A stretch of 21,194 nt of DNA, taken from NCBI GenBank assembly GCA_050012535.1, contig JBEKGZ010000064.1, positions 1-21,194 on the forward strand. Direction: 5' to 3'. Source of the DNA: CAVPLU01 sp050012535 (lineage in GTDB: Archaea; Thermoproteota; Bathyarchaeia; 40CM-2-53-6). Numbering within the stretch: position 1 is the first letter of the stretch; the number at the start of each line of letters is the position of its first letter. Positions 6,717 through 14,955 of this stretch are shown piece by piece. Both the position numbers and the translations under genes were made by a program. The notes beneath the pieces were generated by a model. It had not been told where the DNA came from. It did not search any database and worked only from the letters and a program-made list of their open reading frames with translations.

Positions 6717-8084
6717 ATGACCAGACCGCTTGCCCCTGGCTGCGGAAAGGAAAGACGCGGATCGTTTCGGCACGGAATTGCTCGGTTCGCGAACGTCGCA
6801 CCCAGTGCAAACACAGAGGGGAAGCTTCCAGGAACGATCATCTCCTCTATCAGAGGGGGATTCTCGATTTCCCTTGTACTGCTGGGACTAGCACTCTTGG
6901 TCGTAAACCTGGGGTTCGGGATGTTCACCCCGATTCTACCACAGTACGCAAGCACGCTTGGAATCGACGCTTCCGCCCTCGGGTTCGCCTATTCCCTCTA
7001 CAATGTAGCCTTGGTCGTATGTCTCATTCCTGCCGGAATCATGGCAGATCGGTTTGGCCGGGTGAAGACAATCGTGATCGGCATGGTGGTGTTCTCTCTC
7101 TCCTCACTCATGCTCGCCTTCGTCAAGGATCTGGTGCAATTCGCAGTTGCGCGGATGATAGAAGGCGCTGGATCGGCCCTGGCTACTCCGGCGGTGTTCG
7201 CACTGACTGCGGACTTGGCACCGACCGAACGCAGAGGAAAAGGAATGGGATTCACTGCCACTCTTGAAACAGTTGGAAATCTGGCAAGTCCCACAGTCGG
7301 TGGAGTAGTCGCCCAGGCAGCGGGATTCAAGATTCCTTTCTACGTTGCATTTGTGGTGTCATTAGTCTCGGCCGCACTTGTCGTTCCGATCAAGGACCGC
7401 AGACCCCAGTCCCAAGTCTCGACTTCAGAATCCTCCTCTCTCGACATGTTCAGATCCTTGCGCCGAAACATCACAGAAAGCAGAAGCCTACTAGTGCTCT
7501 GTTTCAGAGGATTCATCATAGGCATCACGCAGGGGCTCTACGTGCTCATCTTTGTTCTGTACATGGCGTTCAAACTGGGTATGGCACTCGGAGAAGTGGG
7601 GTTTGCATTCACCCTCATCAGCGGGTCAATACTCGCATTTACATTCCTCTCCGGACATCTCTCAGATCGATTTGGGAGAAAACCGTTCGTGATCATTGGC
7701 GGAATCATTATTGCCTCAAGCGTCATCGCGTTCTCTTTCACGAGCTCACTGTTGCAGGTCTACTTGGTCTGTCTCATTCTCGGATTAGGCGTTGCCCTAA
7801 ACAACGCGCCGATCAACGCGCTCCTCGCAGACTGTGTGATTCCTGAGATACGCGCGAAGGTGATGGGGGGCTACGAAGTAGTTGTCTCGCTCGGACGAAT
7901 GCTTGGACTCATGATCCTCGGTGAGCTGTATGTGATGTCGGTGTCTGCGCCGTTCTATCTCTTGGGAGCACTCATGTTCCTCACGGTCATCCTGGTCGCG
8001 ACGCTCGTCAGAGAACCTGTCGTAAAAAGAGAGACGCAATTGCCTGTCACGGGACGACCCCCGGAGATGATAGGCGAGCTATGA
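6717..8084 (+). CDS. MFS transporter (12 TM)
   Basis: 455 residues from ATG 6717. About 45 basic residues precede the first membrane helix (ISLVLLGLALLVVNLGFG), so the true start may be later at an unusual codon; no strong ribosome-binding site is seen. Motif A of the major facilitator superfamily is present in both halves: GIMADRFGRVKTIVIG after TM2 and GHLSDRFGRKPFVIIGG after TM8, with RMIEGAGSALATPAVFAL in TM4-5. A cytoplasmic loop of about 35 residues (IKDRRPQSQVSTSESS...) separates the halves. The general look is that of drug/proton antiporters or small-molecule exporters; the substrate is not readable. Confidence 0.9.
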   Translation: MTRPLAPGCGKERRGSFRHGIARFANVAPSANTEGKLPGTIISSIRGGFSISLVLLGLALLVVNLGFGMFTPILPQYASTLGIDASALGFAYSLYNVALVVCLIPAGIMADRFGRVKTIVIGMVVFSLSSLMLAFVKDLVQFAVARMIEGAGSALATPAVFALTADLAPTERRGKGMGFTATLETVGNLASPTVGGVVAQAAGFKIPFYVAFVVSLVSAALVVPIKDRRPQSQVSTSESSSLDMFRSLRRNITESRSLLVLCFRGFIIGITQGLYVLIFVLYMAFKLGMALGEVGFAFTLISGSILAFTFLSGHLSDRFGRKPFVIIGGIIIASSVIAFSFTSSLLQVYLVCLILGLGVALNNAPINALLADCVIPEIRAKVMGGYEVVVSLGRMLGLMILGELYVMSVSAPFYLLGALMFLTVILVATLVREPVVKRETQLPVTGRPPEMIGEL

Positions 8085-8218
8085 ATGTGATCGTAGGCGT
8101 GACATCCGACAATGAGACTGATTGCAGTAGGGGCCTTCTGAGCGCAGCCCACCGGAAACCCCGCGGAACTAAAACAGATCTTAAATGAGAGTCTCTTCTT
8201 AGCGAAGTCGTTCTACAC

Positions 8219-8312
8219 GCCTCGGTAGCTCAGCTGGTAGATGCTAGAGTCAGCCAGTAGCACCCGCCTCGTAAGCGGGAGGTCGCGGGATCGAAGCCCG
8301 CCCGAGGCTCCA
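8219..8312 (+). tRNA. tRNA-Thr (anticodon CGT) with a candidate D-loop intron
   Basis: The acceptor stem GCCTCGG/CCGAGGC is perfect, with discriminator T and an encoded CCA (8310-8312). The anticodon arm is CCCGC-CTCGTAA-GCGGG, anticodon CGT, reading ACG. The D-arm only folds if 18 nt are removed (8241-8258), giving GCTC-AGCTGGTA-GAGC. The T-stem GCGGG/CCCGC is perfect, but the T-loop is ATCGAAG instead of the near-universal TTCGAAT: position 54 is A and position 60 is G. A TATA element, CTTAAATG, lies at 8180-8187, about 32 nt upstream of the first base. The gene is likely real, but the altered T-loop leaves some doubt about full function. Confidence 0.9.
8241..8258 (+). other. Candidate 18-nt intron in the D-loop of tRNA-Thr
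   Basis: Removing ATGCTAGAGTCAGCCAGT joins GGTAG to AGCAC and restores a normal D-arm. TGGT (8235-8238) can pair with GCCA (8253-8256), including one G-T pair, with 3-nt bulges AGA and GTA on either side, as in a relaxed bulge-helix-bulge. The inner helix is only 2 bp (TG/CA). The junction could shift by one base. The fold is weaker than for the tRNA-Leu introns. Confidence 0.7.
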
Positions 8313-8382
8313 TACTCACCCAAGATCTACCGACCATTCCGGTGCGCAAGTGGAGCTCGGGTGAATCCAAGCATTCAAGATC

Positions 8383-9414
8383 ATGAGCAACCATCTTGTA
8401 CGTGAGGACAGCCTGAAGATGGATGAGGATTCTCTACCTGGAGAACGCAAAATCATTGACCTGATTGTGAGAAGACTCCACAAAATGCCCCGCATGCCCA
8501 TACCGTTCGGCGACGATGTCTCTGGAATGGACATCGGAGCCGGCAGACTTGCCATTCTGAAATGCGACATGCTGGTCAGGCGAACCGATATTCCTAGAGG
8601 GATGAGCCTTCGGCAGGCGGCTAGGAAAGCCGTTGTAATGAACATCAGTGACTTGGCGTCCAAAGGAGTCCAACCACGTGCCGTGATGGTTTCTCTCGGC
8701 CTTCCAAGGTCGACCACAACTAGTGATGTTGAAGAGATCGCCAAGGGGCTTGATGAGGGAGCACGGGAGTATGGCGCTTATGTTATCGGAGGTGACACAA
8801 ACGAGTGCGACGATGTCGTGATCGCCTGCTACCTATTTGGAATAGCCAAGCGAAACAGCATGGTTCAGAGGAGCGGCGCGAGGCCGGGCGATCTGGTGGC
8901 GGTAACCGGGGAATTCGGAAATACACTGGCTGGACTCAAAGCACTTGAGACCGAAATGGAGATCCCAGCGCCAGTGAGGGAGGCGCTGCTGGCGAGCGTA
9001 TACACTCCGAGAGCGCGTCTCAAGGAAGGCATCGCACTTGCTCGTGCCCGAGCGCTCACGGCTTCGATGGATTCCAGCGACGGGCTTGCATGGAGTCTTC
9101 ACGAGATCTCCCGAGCAAGCTCGGTGGGCATCGAACTCGATGACGTGCCAATCTCGAAGGCGACTTTGGAATACAGTCGAATAGCGGGCGTCGATCCAAT
9201 CGACCTCGCACTCTATGGAGGAGAAGAGTTCGAGCTCGTCGTATGCCTGAAGAAGAGCGCAGCCAAGAGGGCATTGAGATCAGTCAGGACTCTACACGTT
9301 ATCGGGCGCGTCACACGCGACACAGGAACAGTAACACTCCTACGAGATAGAAAACAGACACCGGTCGAATCGCGAGGGTGGGAACACCTCTCATCCAATT
9401 CCCCGCACTTGTGA
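8383..9414 (+). CDS. thiL: Thiamine-monophosphate kinase
   Basis: 343 residues. ThiL phosphorylates thiamine monophosphate to the active cofactor thiamine diphosphate using ATP, the last step of the pathway, in the cytoplasm. Family motifs appear in order: GDDVS (43-47), CDMLVRRTDIP (61-71), VVMNISDLASKGVQPRA (84-100), GGDTNECDD (136-144), RSGARPGDLVAVTGEFG (163-179), DSSDGLAWSLHEIS (230-243) and GGEEFELV (279-286). These are the metal- and phosphate-binding positions of the PurM/SelD-like fold. Start at ATG 8383; ATG 8419 is possible. It lies 40 nt before the corrinoid protein gene on the same strand, but no functional link to methyl transfer is evident. Confidence 0.93.
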   Translation: MSNHLVREDSLKMDEDSLPGERKIIDLIVRRLHKMPRMPIPFGDDVSGMDIGAGRLAILKCDMLVRRTDIPRGMSLRQAARKAVVMNISDLASKGVQPRAVMVSLGLPRSTTTSDVEEIAKGLDEGAREYGAYVIGGDTNECDDVVIACYLFGIAKRNSMVQRSGARPGDLVAVTGEFGNTLAGLKALETEMEIPAPVREALLASVYTPRARLKEGIALARARALTASMDSSDGLAWSLHEISRASSVGIELDDVPISKATLEYSRIAGVDPIDLALYGGEEFELVVCLKKSAAKRALRSVRTLHVIGRVTRDTGTVTLLRDRKQTPVESRGWEHLSSNSPHL

Positions 9415-9454
9415 AGAGATACCAACTCGATTCTCTTGGCAAGGGTTATACAGC

Positions 9455-10153
9455 TTGAGCGAGCCTAGCGGCCAGAAGTTGGAGAATGGATTGAGTTCGG
9501 ACTCGAGTGTTGAGAGGCTCAAGAAATCCGTCATCAGCGGTCAAGAACAGGACGCTGAGAACGCTGCACAGGAAATCGTACAATCCGGCATCGATCCGAT
9601 GCTGGTGATGGAGACAGAACTCTTTCCCACCATAAAGTCGGTCGGTGAGAAATTCGAAAAAGGAGAGTGCTTCCTGACTGATCTCATGTCAGCCGCGGAC
9701 GCCATGAGGGCCGCATCACGCATTCTCGCAGGCGCCATAAAGGCAGAAGGCAAAGTGAACACGATGTTTGCCAGAACTAGCAGGGTAGTGATTGGTACCG
9801 TTGCAGGCGACATTCACGATATTGGAAAGAATATAGTCGCCCTGCTGCTTGAAGTCAATGGTTTTGAAACTATCGATCTCGGGAAGGATGTGGAATCTAT
9901 GAAGTTCATTGAAAGAGCCACAGAGGTACAGGCGGACATCATGGCTTTGTCGGCTTTGATGACGACAACGAAACCTGCACAGAGGGAAGTCACGGACCTT
10001 CTTGGAGAAATGAACCTTCGCAAGAAGTTCCTGCTCATGATCGGAGGAGCACCGACAACGAGCGAATGGGCTGAACAGATCGGAGCGGACGGGTGGGCGG
10101 AAACAGCGGAACAAGGAGTCAAGTTGGCTCAGAAGCTCATCAAGACAAGGTGA
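9455..10153 (+). CDS. Methylamine-type corrinoid protein (MtmC/MtbC/MttC family)
   Basis: 232 residues from TTG 9455; TTG 9479 or 9491 are possible. Residues about 20-100 form the four-helix cap (LKKSVISGQEQDAENAAQEIVQSGIDPMLVMETELFPTIKSVGEKFEKGECFLTDLMSAADAM). Residues 108-230 form the B12-binding Rossmann domain: AGDIHDIGKN carries D119, H121 and G124 of the DxHxxG motif, where H121 would be the lower cobalt ligand. SALMTTT (166-172) and GGAPTT (197-202) are the other B12 loops. Such proteins carry a methyl group on cobalt between a substrate-specific methyltransferase and an acceptor enzyme. The stop codon is 4 nt from the MtmB-family gene start, so the two proteins are almost certainly partners. 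Confidence 0.93.
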   Translation: MSEPSGQKLENGLSSDSSVERLKKSVISGQEQDAENAAQEIVQSGIDPMLVMETELFPTIKSVGEKFEKGECFLTDLMSAADAMRAASRILAGAIKAEGKVNTMFARTSRVVIGTVAGDIHDIGKNIVALLLEVNGFETIDLGKDVESMKFIERATEVQADIMALSALMTTTKPAQREVTDLLGEMNLRKKFLLMIGGAPTTSEWAEQIGADGWAETAEQGVKLAQKLIKTR

Positions 10154-10157
10154 TTGC

Positions 10158-11474
10158 GTGACCCCGCCTTGGCGAATAAACGAGGTTCTAGACCGAGCGG
10201 AAACTGGCCCAATCTGCCTTGAGAAGGACTTTGAACTGAAGGTCCTAGTTCCGAAGCTCAAGGAGGTGATCAAGCAGCACGGGATCAAGTTTGACCCGGA
10301 GAATCTAGTGCCGACCGACAATTCACTGGCAGATGATCTCTGGAAAGCCGCACTCGATCTCTACCTGGAGGTCGGAACGCTCTGCACGAGCACACACAGA
10401 AGGATGTTATTTGATGAAAGCGAAATTCGAGAAGCGATGAGGAATTTTCCGGGAAAGTACGTAGTGGGATATGGCAAGGATTCCAAGGAGATGTCCCACA
10501 GGGGAATAGAGGATCCAAAACGACCATTCTGCCTCTTCAGTCCGGACATCACCTGTGACGAGGAGCTTTTCACTCCGATGTCGATGGCTTACCTGCAAGA
10601 ACCGCTCGCGGATGGCGTTTGTGCCCCAATCTTGGAAGAAGTCGAGGGAAGAAGCATCAAGGCTGGCTCGCCTTACGAAACGAAAGGCGCGATCGCCCAC
10701 GCCATGATGTTCAGGGAAGCGGCGAGGAGGGTTGGTAGACCCGGCATCTTCCTACAGGGTGTTGGAACAGCGCAGTCCGACGCTGCCCAGATCGCCGCCA
10801 GTAGCCCCATGTGGGGAGAACGACTAACCGATGGTAGATTCGTTGCTTCAATATCAGAACTGAAAGTCGACTACTCTCTACTGAACAAGATGGTTCATTT
10901 TCATCAGTACGGCTCCTTCGTCGGTGCATTGACCGGACCAATGCTTGGCGGATACTGTGGTGGCCCTGAAGGGACCGCCGTGGTCGGAATGGCGTATCAT
11001 ATTCAAGGGCTGATGGTCAACCAAGCGCATTATCTCAACTATTTCCCGTTCCACATCAAACACATGCACAACACGACCGGCGAACTCCTCTGGGGAATAA
11101 GCCTCGTCTACCAGGGATTAGCGAGGAATACTCCCCTGATTTCACTGTCAAACGGATTTGCGGCTGCGGGACCTTGCACCGAGATGGTTCTCTACGAGGC
11201 CGCCGCGCATGGTTTGGCGAGCGCTGTATCTGGCGCGAATCTCTGGGAGATGGCCGTTGCAAGAAACAAGTACAAGAACAGAGCCACCCCGATGGAGGCC
11301 AAGATGGCCTGCGAAGTTGGATGCGGAGCAGCAGCATCAGGCATCAAGAGGGCGGACGTGAACGAGCTCATCAAGAAGATCGTGTCAAAATACGAGCATC
11401 GAGCGTCCCCTTCGCGTATTAGGAGAATTCAGGAGCCTGATAATCCTAGAGTATACCTAATCGCACCTGATTGA
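10158..11474 (+). CDS. MtmB-family corrinoid methyltransferase lacking pyrrolysine
   Basis: 438 residues from GTG 10158. It resembles monomethylamine methyltransferase MtmB along its length: VPTD near 51-54, TLCTSTHRRM (74-83), RVGRPGIFLQGVG (191-203), ISELKVD, GGYCGGPEGTAVV, then AAGPCTEMVLYEAAAHG, which matches MtmB's AGPCTEM motif. MtmB is about 458 residues and has a UAG-encoded pyrrolysine at position 202. In the alignment, made from memory, Pyl corresponds to Q200, codon CAG at 10755-10757. The frame contains no internal TAG. Pyrrolysine is the group thought to hold the methylamine, so this enzyme probably uses another methylated compound, as happens with non-pyrrolysine MttB relatives. 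It pairs with the corrinoid protein just upstream. Substrate unknown. Confidence 0.85.
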   Translation: MTPPWRINEVLDRAETGPICLEKDFELKVLVPKLKEVIKQHGIKFDPENLVPTDNSLADDLWKAALDLYLEVGTLCTSTHRRMLFDESEIREAMRNFPGKYVVGYGKDSKEMSHRGIEDPKRPFCLFSPDITCDEELFTPMSMAYLQEPLADGVCAPILEEVEGRSIKAGSPYETKGAIAHAMMFREAARRVGRPGIFLQGVGTAQSDAAQIAASSPMWGERLTDGRFVASISELKVDYSLLNKMVHFHQYGSFVGALTGPMLGGYCGGPEGTAVVGMAYHIQGLMVNQAHYLNYFPFHIKHMHNTTGELLWGISLVYQGLARNTPLISLSNGFAAAGPCTEMVLYEAAAHGLASAVSGANLWEMAVARNKYKNRATPMEAKMACEVGCGAAASGIKRADVNELIKKIVSKYEHRASPSRIRRIQEPDNPRVYLIAPD

Positions 11475-11541
11475 TCAATACTGCGACCTCGGACATCTCG
11501 AGCCTGGCGATCAGGTGGACTTATCAGACTAGAGCAGCGAC

Positions 11542-11919
11542 TTGGCTGTAGTCACTTTGAGAGTGATTTGCTTGAGCCTCGGGAGAGTCTTAGGATATCT
11601 CGCTTGTGCAGCGCTCATATTTCTGGGCATTATTTTCCTTCTGGCGTCCGTCTATGCTGCGTCGCGGCTGCTCGTAGGCGCGATCCTTGTTCTGGCCGGT
11701 CTCGGAATCGCTATACTCACATGGAGAACAGGAGCAAGTCAAGCTCCGGTCAAATATGAACTCCAGATGCCGGGCAGTCTCAAAGTGGGCTCGATAAAAT
11801 GCCCCAACTGTGGCGCCGGTCTTGATCCCTCCACGATGCAGTTGAAGCAAGGCGCCCCAACCGTCAAGTGTTCCTACTGTGGGAACGAGTTCGAGGTTTC
11901 AGAGGAGCCTAAATGGTGA
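11542..11919 (+). CDS. Small membrane protein with cytoplasmic zinc ribbon
   Basis: 125 residues from TTG 11542; a later GTG is possible. Two membrane helices come first (about 13-35, VLGYLACAALIFLGIIFLLA; about 40-60, LLVGAILVLAGLGIAILTW), then a linker and a zinc ribbon with CPNCG and CSYCG, about 24 residues apart (residues about 86-120). The function is not recognised. It overlaps the next gene (start 11913), so it is translated with the cysteine-tail protein and is probably part of the same system, perhaps as a membrane partner. Confidence 0.8.
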   Translation: MAVVTLRVICLSLGRVLGYLACAALIFLGIIFLLASVYAASRLLVGAILVLAGLGIAILTWRTGASQAPVKYELQMPGSLKVGSIKCPNCGAGLDPSTMQLKQGAPTVKCSYCGNEFEVSEEPKW

Positions 11920-13538
11920 AGCATCGACGCGCTCTCGCCCTAATTCCGGTTCTCTTAGCGTTGACACTATTGGTGGTATGCATTTGCGCCAAGACCGTCT
12001 GGGCCCAAGAGTATCACGTGGAAAAGGAATGGGCGAAGATTTGGATCAACACCGATGGGACGATTGATCTACAGTACACAGTGCAGATCGCCTGCGATCA
12101 AGGACGTATAACATATGTGTACTTGGGCCAGCCTACCGGGGACTTCAAGATTGGTGAAGCATTAGACTCGAACGGGCGCGCGCTCAAGGTCGAAGACGCG
12201 ACTGACGGATCCGACTACAGGGTGAGAGTCTATCTGAAGGAACCTTTGACTGACGCCCAGAGCGCCGAATTCACAGTCACTACTAATGTCGGCCACGTGA
12301 TCTGGAAAGATGAAACAAACCCTGGGAACGTAGGGTTGCAGTTCACTCCGACTTGGTGGAGTGCCGGAGTCAATGACCTCAAAGTCCTAGTGGTGCTTCC
12401 TTCTGGAATCGCGCAAGACCAAGTCAGGGTCACTCCTGATTGGGATAACGTCTATACAGACCCGAACGAGAGCGGGAGACTGGTCGTGTACTGGGAAAGA
12501 AAAGACGTTGCGCCCAACACGCAGCTTCAGTTCGGTATATCATTTCCCGCGACTGCAGTACAGAACTACGAAACCACAAGGCAGACGGACATAATCTCGA
12601 AGAACATCGGGGTCATATTTCCGATCTTGCTTGCCGTTCTCATCGGAGCTATCGTCGTTATTGTGAGACGACTTCCACGCAGTTACCTTAGGCCGACGAT
12701 GCAAATGGAAACCTTGGGCATCAAGCGGGGTGCTGTCGAGGCGGCCTACCTGCTCGGGGTTCCACCAAGCAAAGTCGTGGTCATGGTGCTTTACAGCCTC
12801 CTGTTGAAACGCGCTGTGTGGGTGAACTCGACAGAGCCGAGCTTGAAGCTGCAGATCTCTGAGGGCTTCAAGGATCCAGCGCAACCTACCGAGACGCCGC
12901 TCAGATACTACGAGAAGGACTTCCTGAACGCCATCAGCTCAGACGACAGACTAGATGAGAAAGCGTTAGCAGATTCATACATGCAAATCAGAACTGCCGT
13001 GGAGAATGCAATGGCGGGATATTGCAGAGCGGATACGATCGCGTTCTATAAGAAAACTGTGGAGGAGGCTTGGGGTCAAGTCGAGAAAGCTGGGGCCGCC
13101 GACATAGCATCTAAGATGTTTGATGAGAATCTACTGTGGCTCATCCTAGACGACAACTTCAAGGGAAGAAGTGAAAATGCCTTCAAGGGGTTCGATTTCC
13201 AGCCTATGCCGTTCTGGTGGTGGTACTGGTACGGGTACTCACAGTATGATCCGAATCCTACCTACAATCCAGCCACTAATGTCGGACACCCACCTCCAAC
13301 AATTCCGGGAGCTGACTTTGCGAACAACATCGCGAGCTCCATAGAGAAAACGGCGAACAATTTCGTTGTGAACCTAGAGAAGTTCACGAACTCAATCTTG
13401 CCCGCTCCACCACCAAAGCAGCTTTCCAGAGAACCCGTCCACCACGAGGCCAATTGCGCATGTGCGTGCGTGTCTTGCGCCTGCGTCTGTGCGTGTGTCT
13501 CATGCGCGTGTGCTTGCGCCAGCGGAGGAGTTGGATGA
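11913..13538 (+). CDS. DUF2207-like membrane protein with a ten-cysteine C-terminal tail
   Basis: 541 residues. A signal peptide or anchor covers about 8-31 (ending TVWA-QEY). Residues 33-225 form an outside domain that begins like DUF2207 (WINTDGTIDLQYTVQI). A second membrane helix lies at about 231-251 (VIFPILLAVLIGAIVVIVRR). The rest, 252-541, is cytoplasmic: a helical region to about 425, an aromatic stretch (MPFWWWYWYGYSQY, about 432-445), a Pro-rich linker, then the tail. The tail has cysteines at 515, 517, 519, 522, 524, 526, 528, 531, 533 and 535, mostly alternating with Ala or Val; the spacings 2-2-3-2-2-2-3-2-2 are symmetric. The stop codon overlaps the radical SAM gene start (ATGA, 13535-13538), which points to the tail as its substrate or as a metal-binding site. 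Confidence 0.85.
   Translation: MVKHRRALALIPVLLALTLLVVCICAKTVWAQEYHVEKEWAKIWINTDGTIDLQYTVQIACDQGRITYVYLGQPTGDFKIGEALDSNGRALKVEDATDGSDYRVRVYLKEPLTDAQSAEFTVTTNVGHVIWKDETNPGNVGLQFTPTWWSAGVNDLKVLVVLPSGIAQDQVRVTPDWDNVYTDPNESGRLVVYWERKDVAPNTQLQFGISFPATAVQNYETTRQTDIISKNIGVIFPILLAVLIGAIVVIVRRLPRSYLRPTMQMETLGIKRGAVEAAYLLGVPPSKVVVMVLYSLLLKRAVWVNSTEPSLKLQISEGFKDPAQPTETPLRYYEKDFLNAISSDDRLDEKALADSYMQIRTAVENAMAGYCRADTIAFYKKTVEEAWGQVEKAGAADIASKMFDENLLWLILDDNFKGRSENAFKGFDFQPMPFWWWYWYGYSQYDPNPTYNPATNVGHPPPTIPGADFANNIASSIEKTANNFVVNLEKFTNSILPAPPPKQLSREPVHHEANCACACVSCACVCACVSCACACASGGVG
13524..13530 (+). promoter_or_regulatory. Shine-Dalgarno site for the radical SAM gene inside the tail codons
   Basis: GGAGGAG encodes part of the last residues of the cysteine-tail protein and sits 4 nt before ATG 13535. 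With the ATGA stop-start overlap it makes translational coupling very likely and fixes the start against the longer open frame back to 13454, whose first 27 codons are an out-of-frame reading of the cysteine repeats. Confidence 0.8.
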
Positions 13539-14887
13539 AGACCAAGAACACGCCTAGAATCCGGATGCCACCTTGGCTGAGGAAGCACCCGGCACCCGCG
13601 GGGCTTTGCTACTATCGTGGACGCGACAAGTTTAGTCGCATGGCACTTCAGTTGCGTGTCGAAGGCGGGGGGAAGGGAGTCCTAGCGATAAACGCGAAGA
13701 CCGTGCTGTATCTGAACGAGACAGCGGCAGCTCATGTCTACTACTTCATGCAGGGTATGCCGACAGGGAAGGCTGTCAAACGAATCCGAAGTATCTACAA
13801 GGTTAGCGAAGAGACTGCGAGAAACGATCACGAGAAACTGCTCTACGCGATCAGCACCCTAGCACAGACGGAACAGGTATGCCCAGTATCGTACCTGGGA
13901 GTCGAGAAAGTCGAACCTTTCAGCCAGGAACTTTCGGCACCAATCAGAATGGATCTAGCTTTGACCTTTCGCTGTCAGAACAATTGCCAACACTGCTACA
14001 CAGGAGGGCCGCATGAGACTGACGAGATGACCACCGAGAACTGGAAGCGCATACTTGACAAGATGAAAGAACTGGGCATCTTCATCGCGACTTTCACTGG
14101 CGGTGAGCCGACTCTCCGTGAAGACTTGCCGGAACTGATCGCGCATGCGCAGAAGATAGGAATAGTCTCAGGGCTCGTCACGAACGGACGTAAGCTGAGA
14201 GACAGAAGCTTCGTTTCGATCCTCGAGAAAGCCGGCCTCGACTTTGCTCAAGTCACACTCGAATCTAGCAAGCCAGAGATCCACGATCAGATGACTGGAG
14301 CGAAAGGAAGCTGGCAGGAAACGGTCGAAGGAATCAGAAACCTGATTTCCACAACGATCTACACGACAACTAACACGACACTGACGAAGCTCAATGTGGC
14401 AGACTTCTCGGAAACGCTTGACTTCATACATAGCTTAGGCGTCAAGGCGTTCGGCTGCAATGGCCTGATACACTCCGGCAAAGGGTCCTCGTTTGCTGAA
14501 AATAATGGTCTCAAGCCAGACGAGCTAAAGGAAACCGTCTCAAAGATACAAGAGAAGGCTTCTCACATGAGTATGAGCTTCCTCTGGTACACACCTACGC
14601 GGTACTGTGAGCTCAACCCGGTCAGTCTGGGGCTGGGAGTGAAGAGCTGCACTGCCAGTGGCATGAATATGTGCATCGGCCCTTCAGGAGATGTGTACCC
14701 GTGCCAGAGCTACTTCCAAAGCCTCGGCAAATTCCTCGAAACAGACTGGAAAACGATCTGGAATCACCCGCTCTCCAAGCAACTAAGAGCTCACAAGTTT
14801 GCACCCAACGATTGTGCAGCCTGTGCAGAATTCGCAATATGCGGAGCAGGATGCCCGCTGGAGATTGACAACCCCAAAGGCTCCTAG
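13535..14887 (+). CDS. Radical SAM/SPASM enzyme with PqqD-like (RRE) N-terminus
   Basis: 450 residues. Residues about 35-110 resemble a PqqD-type RiPP recognition element: a beta region (LQLRVEGGGKGVLAINAKTVLYLNETAAAHVYYFM) followed by a winged helix (AVKRIRSIYKVSEETARNDHEKLLYAISTL). The radical SAM domain follows, with FRCQNNCQHCYTGG (C147, C151, C154, binding the SAM-cleaving 4Fe-4S cluster) and TGGEPTLRED (188-197). A SPASM domain ends the protein, with cysteines at 372, 380, 390, 427, 430, 436 and 440 for auxiliary clusters. This is the build of peptide-modifying maturases that form thioether or C-C links. Its gene overlaps that of the cysteine-tail protein by 4 nt; the tail is the likely substrate. 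An oxygen-sensitive, cytoplasmic enzyme is expected. Confidence 0.92.
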   Translation: MKTKNTPRIRMPPWLRKHPAPAGLCYYRGRDKFSRMALQLRVEGGGKGVLAINAKTVLYLNETAAAHVYYFMQGMPTGKAVKRIRSIYKVSEETARNDHEKLLYAISTLAQTEQVCPVSYLGVEKVEPFSQELSAPIRMDLALTFRCQNNCQHCYTGGPHETDEMTTENWKRILDKMKELGIFIATFTGGEPTLREDLPELIAHAQKIGIVSGLVTNGRKLRDRSFVSILEKAGLDFAQVTLESSKPEIHDQMTGAKGSWQETVEGIRNLISTTIYTTTNTTLTKLNVADFSETLDFIHSLGVKAFGCNGLIHSGKGSSFAENNGLKPDELKETVSKIQEKASHMSMSFLWYTPTRYCELNPVSLGLGVKSCTASGMNMCIGPSGDVYPCQSYFQSLGKFLETDWKTIWNHPLSKQLRAHKFAPNDCAACAEFAICGAGCPLEIDNPKGS

Positions 14888-14955
14888 TCGGAACCGACCC
14901 CCCTGTTAACTCCCCCATCATGTTTGGGCCTCCACCTGTCGCCAACGCATGAATC

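Noticed and set aside
6353..6955. 200-codon open frame on the minus strand
   Set aside because: It overlaps both the small helical protein gene, which has a strong ribosome-binding site, and the start of the MFS gene. Its product has low-complexity Ser/Arg/Leu composition and no known fold.
8081..8188. 35-codon frame overlapping the MFS stop (ATGA)
   Set aside because: It runs over the TATA element of the tRNA-Thr gene and shows no domain or conserved pattern; probably chance.
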